Source of the DNA: Kalmusia sp. IMI 367209
Lineage: Eukaryota > Ascomycota > Dothideomycetes > Pleosporales > Didymosphaeriaceae
Assembly: GCA_027946365.1 (NCBI GenBank)
Contig: JAPEUQ010000007.1
Location: 2,108,001-2,172,000, forward strand
Length of the DNA stretch: 64,000 nucleotides
Direction: 5' to 3'
This document shows positions 23,719 to 34,900 of the stretch, one piece after another. The notes beneath the pieces were generated by a model. That model was not told where the DNA came from and ran no database searches. It saw nothing but the letters and a program-made list of their open reading frames with translations. Each line of letters opens with the position of its first letter. Position 1 is the first letter of the stretch. Made by a program: the position numbers and the translations under genes.

Positions 23719-26376
23719 TTAAACACGGTAACGTAAAGGAGGTTGAACCCTTCGACGTTTACGTGGTTGGAGTATTTGCTCCCTATTTACACTAGGAATA
23801 TGTACAATATCTTCCTGCTCTATAATATCTTCCTCATCTATAACCTCTTCCTCCTCTGTAATCTCTTCCTCCTCTATACTATCTATATGATCTGAATAGG
23901 TTGGAAGCTCAAAAAGATCATTTACTCCATCATAAGGTGCTAGGCTATCCTCTGTAATAATATATTGCTCCTTCTCTTGAAAAATTGCATGCTTAAAAAA
24001 CATGATCTGCTGAATTCTCTGGGCTGAAAGACGGTGTCTCCGATCTCCAATTACATCTCTTGCAATATTAAAAACACGCTCAATACTTACTGCAGTAATC
24101 TGAATAGGTAGAATATCTTTTGCAATTTGGGCAAGATGAGGATAAGTATCCTCATTTGCTTTCCACCACTGTAAATATCAAAAGATTCACCTATAATAAT
24201 ATGAGGTGTACTTAGATAAGCTTCTCCTTCCTGACGTGCTGCCCTTGCTCTTCTTCCATATGTTGTAAGCTAGTACCCTGGTTTTGGCCAGATACTGAAA
24301 TACTACTTGACTGTGATTGGTTTAAGGATGGGGCTTCCGGAACCACTCTGTACCTGATGATCGTCTAGGATAGGTAGTTGAGACTGGAGTAAAATCTCTG
24401 GTTTCTTTATTATCATAGCGATCAAGGTATTGAAGAAATTGCTGGCGGTAGTTATGCTTGTCCTGAGCTTCCCAAGTATCATCCTATAGATAGTATTAGT
24501 GATTACTGTAATAAATAGCTGTGATAATAGTACCTCATATGCTGTAAGCTTTTGTGTTGGATCGAGAATAGTTGCGCAGTTGAATAAGAAGCCCCGCTCT
24601 GCATCTGTTTTCGAATAGTACTTGCTTAGTTTAGCTCGTCCTTTTCTAGCTGCAGCTCTTACTACTGTTGGCCACTCTGCGTTATCTCTATTCTCTGAAT
24701 CTTCACTAAGCTCTTCCGTCATCTTATCTAAAAAATCAAAGAGTCGATTATACATAAGCCAGATATATTGGATCTGTTTTTTTTTTGGTTCTGGCTCAAA
24801 GAGTCGGTTGCATCCTTAAACCTCTTTAGCATAGCTGTGATAAGCTCAAGGTGGTGCCACTCAGTATGAGATAGTCGAAGTCGTTTAAGGTCACGGAAAT
24901 CTACCTCCGCGTTATCATTATTACTGGTAGCCCTAGTAATATGAGGAGTCGTTTTTAAGTTGATTTCTTGTTTAAGCCATTCATCGATATATGACTGGAG
25001 CTTAACTGCGCGGTCACACATGTCGAACGTCGAATTCCAACGAGTTCTCACGTCTCGTATAACAGAGAGACGTTCTTTTGGTGGTAGGGATTGCTGAGTA
25101 GCAATAAAACGTTCAAAACGTTGTGGGGATCGATCAATCGCTTTGCATATTGCCCGGAGCTAGCCATAACTTAGTCTGTAATAAATACCTGTGATAAAAG
25201 CTAGCTTACCTTCCGAAGAGAATTCGGTATTGAAATTTCTGATTGAATCTCATTTATATGGCGCCGTTGTAGATTCTCTTCAACCTCTAGCTCACTAGGA
25301 GCTGCTAGCTCAAGATGCTGAATGATATCCTGGACAACCAGATTGATGATATGAGCGAGGCATGGAACCGTATTCTCAGTAGAATCCCAATTAATACCTT
25401 CTTCTTGTAGTTGAGTTTGGATAGTACGAGCCAGTGTTCCATTATTACTAGCATTATCACATGTGATAGCTAGAAGTTGCTGCTTAGTATTCGTATCAGA
25501 TAGAACCTGTAGTACTTCTAATGCCATAGAAGTACCTGTATGGCTTCCACGAATTGGGATAAAATCAAGTAGCTTCTCACAAAATTCCCAGTTGTTATTA
25601 ATATAGTACTCCCTTTACTGCAAGAAAGCTAAGATGGTTTCTTGCAGACCAACATCTAAGGCAATTGAGATCTTCGTAGTTTTACAAAGATCACAAAGTA
25701 GAGAAGCTTTAGCTGTTTTAACTTGATCCTGGAATATCGACTGTAATTTATAACGGCTCGTTATCACAGTATTGGGCCTAAGGTATTGAAGGAAGCGTTG
25801 AAAGGATGGCCTCTCTACTGTTCGGAAAGACCAGTTGTTGTCTATTACCACCCGTACAAGTTCATTCTCATAGGTCATAGGAGAATACAATGGGACTGGT
25901 GTTATAGTATTTCGATAATGTAGAGGCCGGGCCGTAGGTGTAGGTAACTGAATATGTATAGGAGTTAGAGTCTCCTTACAAGATTGAGTATTAAGGTGAT
26001 TCGTAAGATGCTTAGTTCCAATTGTTTTGACTGTTGGATGTTGAAGTGCAAATCCGCAATTAAGACAGAATACATATGGGCGACCATCTGTATACTGTGC
26101 GGCCTCTCCAAATTGGGTCCAGATTTGGCCAAAACGAGAGGTTGAATTCCACCGTGGGTTATGAGTTAAAGGATCCGTAGCCCATGTAGTTTCACTCCAC
26201 CACTTATTCCATATAGAACGAATTTCGCTTTGTTCCTCATTGTGTTCGTTATTCGTAGATGGATATTTAATTAATATCAGGGTGCTCTGAGTTCCCCCTC
26301 TAACAATTTGGGGGGCGCTTAATTGGAATTGATTAAGGATAGGTGGAAACTGTGGGGATTGAAGAGCAGATGCCAT
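23719..26376 (-). pseudogene. hAT transposase, frameshifted
   Basis: Start MASALQSPQ at 26376 (an upstream in-frame Met at 26484 is less likely). Domain order: N-terminal BED-type zinc finger (YVFCLNCGFALQHP...HLTNHL), a region ending KISIALD followed by a shifted WSARNHLSFLAVKG, RGSHTGTSMALEVL, TCDNASNNGTL, RTRWNSTFDM, and the C-terminal hATC dimerisation domain (WWKANEDTYPHLAQIAKDIL...SIERVF). An acidic stretch and a basic RKRRR nuclear-signal-like end at 23719 follow. Two introns are clear: 25160-25209 and 24484-24533, both 50 nt and phase 0. Frameshifts: two compensating ones near 25.66 and 25.62 kb, at least one between 24.32 and 24.25 kb, and one near 24.18 kb just before the WW of hATC. 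It therefore cannot encode a full transposase as read, unless some are sequencing errors. Confidence 0.85.
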
Positions 26377-26484
26377 AAGTAGAATGGATAAGGATAGTGG
26401 TGTGATAAAAAGATGTGATAAAACTAAAGGAGTTGTGAGATATGTTGGTGGCCTGAGAGGTTTAATGCGTATGTTTCCATTCAT

Positions 26485-26724
26485 GACTATAAGATAGGGT
26501 GCAGGGCTTATGATATTCTAGTACGTCTGTTTACATTCCTAAGTACATTCCATAATAAGTGAGTATTAAAATCATAAATGATATGTTTACATTCCAGGTA
26601 AACAATCTGTGATTATTGGCTGTATTAACTATTACTAGCTAATTGCAGTTAAGCAGAGTGCCAAAACTTAACTAAGATCTACCTCCTAATATTTGAGTAT
26701 TCATTCTGTAGTAGACTCTGACAC
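26485..26724. other. Spacer between transposase and acidic-tail gene
   Basis: About 240 bp between the 5' end of the transposase and the 3' end of the next minus-strand gene. It should hold the transposase promoter. No other feature was recognised. Confidence 0.4.
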
Positions 26725-27937
26725 TCAATCGTCTTCATCAGAAAACCCCTCAAAATCTGTAAAGCCCTCAAACTCCTCCTCACTATCATCATTATCCTCA
26801 TCCTCATCTTTATCAGTAGAGGTCTCATATTCATCATCCCCCTCATTATACGCAGCGTCAATCTCAGAGTCATAGTCAACTTCTTCTTCACACTCATCAC
26901 TCTCATCGCCAAGAACATATGGCAAATTGCTTTCAAGCGTAATATCTTCTCCCCCAGATATACACTCAAGGACAGACGTAGGCTCACAACGTCTAGCGTA
27001 ATTAGTATATAAGCGTGATAAAAGAATGTAATAAACTTACTGCCAGTCCTTATCTGTTACCATAGCTAACTCTTCTTTGGTAAGGCCATCTATAAATTGT
27101 TGCCAATCAGCTTTAGCCTCTTTACTTTCGAATGTATTGCTTTTGAGCTTTGCTAAGCCGTCTTCATAGGTGTCTCGCATAATTTTCTCAAGGGCACCGC
27201 CAGATCCATAGAGTCGCAACTCTCCACGGCCTTGGAGTTGTCTATCAGGAGAGCTTTTACTAGCCTGGGCTAGCTTCTCTAGGGATTTGTGGTGCTGCCT
27301 AAGGGAAACTTCGTGATTAAGCTTCTCCCATTTCCGGTGGACTCGTTGTAGCTGAGCTACTAGCCATTCACCTACACCTTGTAAGTATAAACATGTGATA
27401 AATTACTGTTATAACTTACTACTCTTCTGATTCTGAAAGCGCTGATCTGAAAGCTTCTCCTGCTCCATCTTAAGGTAGTTTTTCTTTGCATCCTCAGACA
27501 GAGAAGTGTACGTGTCTTGTTTTTCAAGTCTCTTCTTAAGCATACTTTTGGCAGAACGATCAGCAGCATTAGCGCTCTCAATAGCCTTGGTCTCTATCAC
27601 GTAGAGCAGCTCGATCTCTTTGCTGAACAGCACGAGCACTATTACTAAGTACGCCCTTAAACGGTACTGATAAGTTCGTAGGACGACCTTTTCGAGAACC
27701 GCTCTGTCCACGTAGTGAGAGGACGTGATCGATTTCTTGCTCTTCAGAAGTAAAACCCTATATAAATTAGTTTATACTGTGATAATAAACTAGAATAAAT
27801 ACCTTCGTAAGCTTGTCCCACTCATCATAGTCATATCCAGCTGGTATCTCGCGCTTAATACTGGGCAGTAAACCCTCAGGACGATCTAGATAATCGGTCT
27901 CTTCAATAGGCTCTTGCTTAATAGGCGGAGACTTCAT
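26725..27937 (-). pseudogene. Unknown protein with Asp/Glu-rich tail, hAT cargo, one frameshift
   Basis: Four exons: 27937-27803, 27757-27420, 27377-27041, 26992-26725, with introns of 45, 42 and 48 nt in consistent phases; about 359 residues. I do not recognise the family. Visible features: start MKSPPIKQEPIEE, with IKQE and IKRE both fitting the SUMO-acceptor pattern; a basic, Arg/Ser-rich stretch (SGSRKGRP); a charged, probably helical middle (ESANAADRSAKSMLKKRLEKQ and later HRKWEKLNHEVSLRQHHKSLEK); and a C-terminal tail of about 60 residues dominated by Asp/Glu, ending FEGFSDEDD. Exon 2 has one reading-frame break near 27,595 in an AGAGA run. An acidic tail beside a histone-like gene suggests a histone-binding or chaperone-like role, but this is inference only. 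The start codon lies 519 bp from that of the H3-like gene, in the opposite direction. Confidence 0.7.
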
Positions 27938-28456
27938 TGCGCAGAAACTGTAATAAAGGTATGTAGTAACTTATAGAGCGATCCTGCAAAAGTGCGATAG
28001 TAGAAGGTAGGTAGAAGAAAGTTGACAGGGGACTGACTATAGATGCAGTTAAGCGAGATTTGGTGGCCCGTGCGCGACGCTAGCGCGGTACAACAACAAT
28101 AAATAATAATAATCGTATATTGCGCATACGCATACAGCGACCAAAAAAAGTCGCATTACTACGGCAAGAGTATCAATCGAAAGCGCATCTTAAGCTCTTT
28201 CCCTATGTGAATTATCACGGAAATTTATCACGGAGTTGTTGTGATATACGCTGATAGAGTCTGTAAATTAGCTTGCCCAACTTTTGTATTTCCCTCTCAC
28301 CTTCACTTTCTCCCTCTCACCTTCACTTTCTCGCTTCTATATTCACCGCTATATAACTATTGCCTCAGCGACTAAACTTCTACTTTCTACTTCTACTTTC
28401 TACTTCTACTTTCAACTGCTCTAACTTTTATCGCTGCTCTACAAACTCTACCTATA
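27938..28456. promoter_or_regulatory. Divergent promoter region of the two cargo genes
   Basis: About 520 bp between the two divergent start codons. It contains a TTTATTACAG on the minus strand 14 bp before the acidic-gene start, which looks like a 5'-UTR intron acceptor. Near the H3-like gene are pyrimidine-rich repeats (CCCTCTCACCTTCACTTTCT twice at about 28,290-28,330, and repeated CTTCTACTTT at about 28,377-28,410), typical of fungal core promoters. Confidence 0.55.
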
Positions 28457-28998
28457 ATGGCTAGATCTAAACAAGTTGCATTACTAAAAGCCTCGCCATA
28501 AGCTAGCAACTGGCGGAAAAGCTCCCAAGAAAGATCTAGCTAGTAAGGCTGCGCGCGAGAAGATCGCTGGCAATGCGAAGAAAAAGCGGCGCTTTAAGCC
28601 AGGCAGTAAGTTATCACAGCTTCTAATCACATTCTTAAGCTGATAGGATATAGCGGTGGCGCTTAGAGAGATTAGGCAATATCAAAAACTGCAGAGCTAC
28701 TTATTCGCAAGCTTCCATTCACGTCTTGTTCGCGAGCTAGTCCATGCCTGCAAGCCGGACTTGCGCATCAGGCTTCTGCACTAAGTGCTCTTCAAGAAGC
28801 TACTGAGGCGTTCATGGTTGGATATCTTGAAGGTATGTACCTCTAATCAGTATATTAACTATTAAGTAAATACTTATTTTCCTAGACTGCCAAATGAATG
28901 CGATCCATGCAAAGAGGGTTACAATTCAGGTCAAAGATTCTTATTTGGCAAAGCGTTACTACCAAAGATACCATATCCTGCACGTTCTATCAAATTAA
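28457..28998 (+). pseudogene. Divergent histone H3-like gene, frameshifted, hAT cargo
   Basis: Three exons: 28457-28605, 28654-28832, 28886-28998; introns 48 and 53 nt. Start MARSKQVA resembles the H3 tail start ARTKQTA. After a stop at 28499-28501 and a frame change, TGGKAPKKDLASKAARE matches H3 residues 11-26. Splicing intron 1 gives KPGTVALREIRQYQK, the H3 alphaN signature. Next come AELLIRKLPF, SRLVREL and PDLRI, then ALSALQEATEAFMVGYLED and, after intron 2, NAIHAKRVTIQVKD, covering alpha1 to alpha3 of the histone fold. The C-terminus (YLAKRYYQRYHILHVLSN) differs from canonical H3. At least three further frame changes occur, one at the A5 run 28684-28688. Loop 1 length looks canonical, so a centromeric H3 is less likely. 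Divergence well beyond the indels implies long independent evolution. Confidence 0.85.
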
Positions 28999-29218
28999 GG
29001 AGAAAACCTGTTAGGGGTAGTAGTTATAGGTCATGAAGCTCTAGTAGCAATGAATCTAGTTATACTGTTATAATTAACTGTAATAAATGCGTGATAGTTG
29101 ATATTACCTAGCTACCCTAGTATCCACCTTAACAATAATCATAATTAAAAACGACTAAGACGTAAATAGAAATATATTAATTGATTATGATTACTCAGAC
29201 CCTAGACATAACCATATA
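28999..29218. other. Right inner flank of the hAT element
   Basis: Contains, at about 29,078-29,096 (minus-strand sense), another TATCAC...TTTATTACAG block with a GGTAATAT donor-like start. It looks like an orphan intron, perhaps of a lost exon. No open frame supports a gene. Confidence 0.4.
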
Positions 29219-29368
29219 CCCTAACCCTAACCCAACCCTGATTTTAGTAACCTAACTCCTAACCTATACCATTACTAGCGCTAAATTAATGGGTTTAGGT
29301 ATAGGTTAGGTTAGGTCTTATGTAATCTGACCCAACCCCAACCCAACCTATACCCATTTGCCAGTCTA
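29219..29368. repeat. hAT right subterminal C-rich array and terminal inverted repeat
   Basis: The inverted counterpart of the left end: CCCTAACCCTAACCCAACCC, two GGTTAGGTTAGG-type units, ACCCCAACCCAACC, then the 17-bp terminal repeat at 29352-29368. The telomere-like CCCTAA units belong to this array, not to a telomere. Confidence 0.85.
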
Positions 29369-29376
29369 GTATAATT

Positions 29377-31679
29377 AGAGAAAAGATAAAGCTTATTATA
29401 GGCTATTATTAAGTAGAAGCTTTTAAAGAGTATCTCTAACATTTTTAATTACTAGAGGAAGAGCGTTAGTAGATATATAATATCTATAATAAAGATTAGT
29501 TTTACCCCTACTTATATTAGTCAAGGTAAGCTAACCCTAAGAGATAGATATACTTCTACTATACCTGTGGATTAAGCTCGTGTTAATTAAGAGAATATTA
29601 TATTTCTAGATAACTATGGCCAGATCTAGACTAAATTAGTAAATCTATCCTTAAATAATAACTAGCTATTCTAGGGGTTAAACTAGTTAGTTGAGCAGAA
29701 GATACTAGAGTAACTTAAATTTAGTAGTTAAGTAAAGTTTCCTATATAATAGCTAACTATACTATAATGGAACATTAATTGGAGCCCTATAATTATAAGA
29801 TGGTACCTGTACCTTAATTAGATAGGTAACCTTTAATATCTCTATGTTTAAATGGATGGTAAGCTGTAGGATAGATAATATAAATATAAACCCAGCCTAA
29901 AACCCCCTATCTATCCTATATTAAGTAATACTAGTAGTATTGGTTCACTACCTTTAATGAGGTTATTAAGCTTACCTTAGAAATCTATGACTAGTGGGGA
30001 CTAGTAGTCTAATTAACTAATTAAAATAAGCTAGCCAGCTTACTATAGATACGCAGTAGAGGTGACGTATAGGGCCTATTCTATCCTAGCCTTAAGTATA
30101 ATATAGAGCCTCACCCATCTAGTAGTTACTGAAGAGGCTTCTTCTTAATAGTAAATAATAATATATATTATAGCTTATATAAATGGGTATCTATAGAGCT
30201 AGGTAGACGCTTCATTAACATCTAGGCGCTCCTTAAGACTAGGAAGCAGGAAGGGAAGCTTATGAATATCTTAATAATATACATTAGTTAGTAGTTAAAC
30301 TAGGAGCCTACTAAGGTCCTTAACTATAAGAATAATAAGCCTATGTTATAGAAGGACTTAGTGCCTACGCTATGAGAAAGGTATAGAGAAGAGGCAGAAG
30401 CTACCTCACGGATCCTCTAATAATAGGTTCTTAACTATATATATAAGAATGGAAAAGAGTATACTAGTATAATATTTAAGTACTATCTCTATAAATATCT
30501 AGCCAGATATAAAAACGCCTATAGTATATACTTTAAGTATAAGGTATAAAGGAGACACTACTTATTATTATAGACTTTACGGGGCTAGCTCTCTAGTATA
30601 AATATCTAGCCGACTTCCTTCTAGAGGAGATATATATAACTAGTATAGATCTTTTTTATTAATAATTATCTAAATCGCGTGTATATTTATCTACTAAATC
30701 CTAGAAGTCGTCAACGACCTAGTACTCTAGTTAAAATATATAGACTAAAAGCTATTTATAATAATATAGTTAGTAATCTAATAGTAGATCTTAAATAATA
30801 TATAGAAACGCTAGATAGTCCTAGTAAAGAGGAGTAGTCGTTAATAACTAAGGGGATAGAGATAACGCTTAAAATGGCTAAGGGGATAGAGGTGACGCTT
30901 AAGACGCTCCCTAAAGAGCTAAGTATACCCATTCTAATCTAAAGATAAGAAGTATCTATAATATATTAATAGTATAGGTCTTTATTTCCTAGAGTATAGA
31001 TGGTATTATATAGGCATAAATCTATAAAAGAGTAAGACGCTACCTAAACCTTATAATATAGATTATAAGTAGTATTAGGTAGAGAGTCGCCGTATAATAA
31101 CGTAAGTAACCTTATCCTAAATAAGCTACGTAGCCTTTATAAATAATATTATTAGTAGAAGGATCTAATATATTAGGTCTTCTTAATAATTATTACTAGA
31201 TTAATAACTACTGCTAGACTCTACTAGCCTACAGATTCTAAGCGAGCTAGCCCCATATAGACTATTATAGACTTATAATATTAGAGGTAAAGAATATTAG
31301 TAAAATATAATATAAAGTAAGTTTACTAATCTTAAATAATTAATGTGGTTCCTTACTAGTCTAGACGGCCTAAATAGTATAAAGTTATTATATAGATAGG
31401 AGTACTAGTTCCTATAAATTACCTAGACTATATATTATCTTCTAGACTTTATATGTTTAGCGTTAGTGCGGCTGATAATTTAATATTAAATAAATATATA
31501 TTATATTTTACTTTAAAGTTCCTTTTCCTTATAACTTATTTTTAGGGGTAAGGGATAGGACTTAGTACCTACTCTACTACTTTTATCCCTAAAAGTAGCT
31601 CCTCCTCTATACTATTCTATTAATAATAGATCTATTATTAGATGAGGTAGGCCTAGGTCCGCTTAGTAATATAGACTAG
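29377..31679. other. RIP-degraded repeat DNA, unclassified
   Basis: Stops in all frames. Some plus-strand stretches still look protein-derived (for example NIEPHPSSSY and VSIELGRRFINI near 30.1-30.2 kb), but I cannot name the family. No LTR pair or inverted ends were found. Confidence 0.4.
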
Positions 31680-31910
31680 TGGCTAAACTTTTTATCTATC
31701 ATTCCTATAACGCCTATACCTGCATCTATAATGCCTACATCTATACCTATAATACCTATATCTATATATACATCTATAATACTTACATCTATAATATCTA
31801 TATCTACACCTATACCTATAATACTTATACCTACAACATCTATATCTATAATATATATATCTATAACACCTATACCTATAACGTATCCAACATACCTAAT
31901 ATATAAATAA
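31680..31910. repeat. CTATAC/CTATAA-type low-complexity tandem repeat
   Basis: Imperfect 6-12 bp units (CCTATACCTATAATACCTAT and variants). The 75-codon open frame across it is Tyr/Ile/Thr repeats and not a gene. Confidence 0.8.
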
Positions 31911-34900
31911 GAGAGTAATAATAATTTATCTAATACTTCTAAAGATAACGCTAAACCCTAGGATAATATTACGCCTTATAAATTAAGATAGAATAATAAC
32001 GAAGATAGTTTTAGTAATAAAGAATAGATAATTATAATATTTAAATAATATATATGGAAGATTAACTATATAAAGGGGATTATAAGTTTAAGGATAAGTA
32101 ATAGATATATAGGAGAACTTATATAGCTATTAACTATATAGTAGTGTAAGACTTTATCATAGTAATAGAGTATATCTCTTTTAATAATAGTTACGCCACC
32201 GATATACTATAAAGGTGATATATACTTAACTATAAAAGTTAAAAAGCTAGCTCATAAGCTATAGTACTAAAGGATGACTATATATCCTTCTTTTTCTTAA
32301 CCTTCTTATAATTGTCGGTCAGCCACTAAGGCCAATTATATAATAGTTAAGCCGGTTCTTTAATAATATAATAATAAGCTTTAAGAACTAGAGGACCTTA
32401 TATAGCTATAAGTATATCTATAGACTATTATTTAACCTAAAATATTAGATATTTTGGCTAACAATCGTTACTATAAGGAGGCCTAGTACCTTATTATATA
32501 CCTAATTACTAATCTACCTAAAGAGCTTTTAATAAGAGGTAAACTTTAAAGATATTATAAGAAGATATTCTAATATAGTATCCTAGAAGACTACTACGCG
32601 GAATTCCTAATCTTATATATTAAATAGATCTTCCTCATCGGCGAACTACTAGGCGAGGATATAGAGTTATTATAAAGACTAGGTAATTTATATATATAAA
32701 AGATAACCGTTAATAAGTAGATGCTATTCTAAGAGAAATTTATAATAGAGTGACCCATATACGTTAGATAGAGTACGCGAGACGCCTTTTAATTAAAAAA
32801 TAAACTAGTGTTCTATATATATAACTATAATATAAATATTAAGATTAAGGTAATAGAGTAGCTATAATTAGTACTAAAGGAGACTTAACTTTAATCTAAA
32901 GAAGATAAATTTAATTTATTAGATAAAGAGACTAGAGAGACTATAGAGTAGAAAGATATTATTACGTCTAATAAACTGGCTGAAAGTAAAGTACTAGAGG
33001 CTAGTAATTTTTATATTAGTTATAACTATTAAAGTCTCTTTACTAGCGGACTCAACTAGCTATAAATAAAGTTAAAATAAAAGTATATTCTTAATAATAT
33101 TAAAACTATCTTTTATACGCTAGCGGTTAATATTAATTACCTAAATAAATAGTCTCTAGATCTATATAGTAATAGACTAGTATGCTATCTTCTAGCTAAT
33201 TATAATAAGATTCTTAGGGAATATTAAGGGCGCTAAGACTTTACCTTCTACCCACTTACGTTCTATCTAGTCTATAGTAACTTCTCATTAGCATAGCCGC
33301 TAGCGTTCCTTATAGATAACCTCCTTATAATTATATAGGAGAATATAAGCTACTAGTATAATAGAGTAAATATACTAAAGTATAAATACTTTTAGGTATA
33401 CTCTAATATTAAAGGAGCATTTAATATAGGCCTAATAATCTATTTACTACTAAAGATATTATAACTATAGCACTAACGCTCCTAATTATAATAGAGCACT
33501 ACCTATATAGGTGGTAATGAAGCGGAATTACCTTTATAATATTTAAAAAGGGTAGCTAATGTCTAATAACTCTAAAGTATTTAGGCCCTTTATTTATAAA
33601 TGATAGCATATTAGGTAGGCTATCTAAGAGAAAGAGTATATCTTTAGGATAGAGTAGGTGCTCTCCGTATAGATATTAAGGCTAAATAAGAATAGGTGGA
33701 GCTTCTCTACTATCCTTATCTCTATCTTTTAGTTAATACGTTTCTTCCTTAAAGAGTTATAATACTATATATATCTCTTTCACTCCTTTATATTATCTAT
33801 ATTTTCTAGTATTTTAATATTCTTTATAAACCTCTTTATATAGGCGATTAATAATCTCTATACTTAATTTAAGATTACTAGCTCTAAGAGACTATATATA
33901 GTATTAATAGAGGGTATATCTATTCTTAATTATTTAGATAGCTACTACTTTATTAGCTTTCTAAGATTCCTAATAGGCTTAATACTCACCCCACTTAGGA
34001 CGATCGATAGTATTAAATAGAATAAATAACTATTTATTAACTCTAGTATTTAGCCTATAAGGTACTAACTATCTTAGCCTCACGTAGTGGCCTTGATGCG
34101 GGAATAGATAGCCTATTCTAATATATATAGTATCTATCACCTTTTATTACTCACTAGAGGTTGTAGCTAGCTACTATAGTAAAGTATAGTTTAGGGAGCT
34201 AGGTAGACTATAGGTATAAGGGCTGAGTAGTACTAAGAGGTTTATTAAAGAAATATTATAGAAACTCTAAAAGCCTTAAATAATTATCTTTATTACTAGC
34301 CGCCTCCATTAAGCGTTGAATAAGGGTAGTTAAGGTTAAGAAGGGGACGGTAATAGTCTGGAGATGCTATAATTACTAGAAGAATAATAGGAGTAGATAA
34401 GGTAATAGGCATAGAGTGAGGACCCCTTCTTATAAAGGTTTAACTTTTAAGCGCTATTTTAGCCATTATAAAGAAGCCAGCTAACTATTATAGATTATAG
34501 AAAGTACTAGTCGATCGTTCCCTACTACTTAATATAAAGAATAGTTATATTCTCTATTATATTTCTAACCGCGTGACGCGACTTTATGTAGGATCTATAT
34601 AATAGCTATATATAACATAACCTAGTAGTAGAAAGGCCATTCTATTTATAGAATATAACCTAGTTCTTAATACTCTACGCTACTATATGATATACTAGGG
34701 AGAAGACTATAAATAAAGACTAATAGGTTGGCGTAATTATTACATCTATATTTATATATTAGATTAAGTATATACTAGGCTTCTACTAGGTTAAGGTTAG
34801 CTCCTAGAGGGTTATCTAGCTAATAGGATTAGCCCCTATAGTATTAGCTATCGCGGTGAGGCCTGGTAGCCTTAAGTATTTAGTTATTAAGGTGGAATAC

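Larger units (their letters stand above)
23366..29376 (-). mobile_element. hAT DNA transposon with histone H3-like cargo
   Basis: The element proper is 23374-29368 (5,995 bp), flanked by a perfect 8-bp target-site duplication GTATAATT at 23366-23373 and 29369-29376, the length hAT elements make. Both ends start TAGACTGGCAAATGGGT (17-bp perfect inverted repeats). Subterminal G-rich direct repeats follow inside each end. On the minus strand it carries a hAT transposase (23719-26376). Two further genes diverge from about 28 kb: an acidic-tailed unknown (minus) and a histone H3-like gene (plus). It retains CA/TG-rich codons and long frames while its flanks are shredded by RIP, so it arrived after RIP of the tract or escaped it. 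Several indels break all three genes. Confidence 0.93.

Noticed and set aside
28457..28998. Calling the H3-like gene a centromeric H3 (CenH3)
   Set aside because: Loop 1 appears to be of canonical length and the tail resembles ordinary H3 (ARSKQ, TGGKAP, ASKAAR).
29219..29245. CCCTAACCCTAACCC taken as a telomere or interstitial telomere
   Set aside because: It lies inside the hAT right end and varies in the same way as the left subterminal array, so it belongs to the transposon.
31679..31906. 75-codon Tyr/Ile-rich open frame
   Set aside because: Simple translation of a CTATAC-type tandem repeat.
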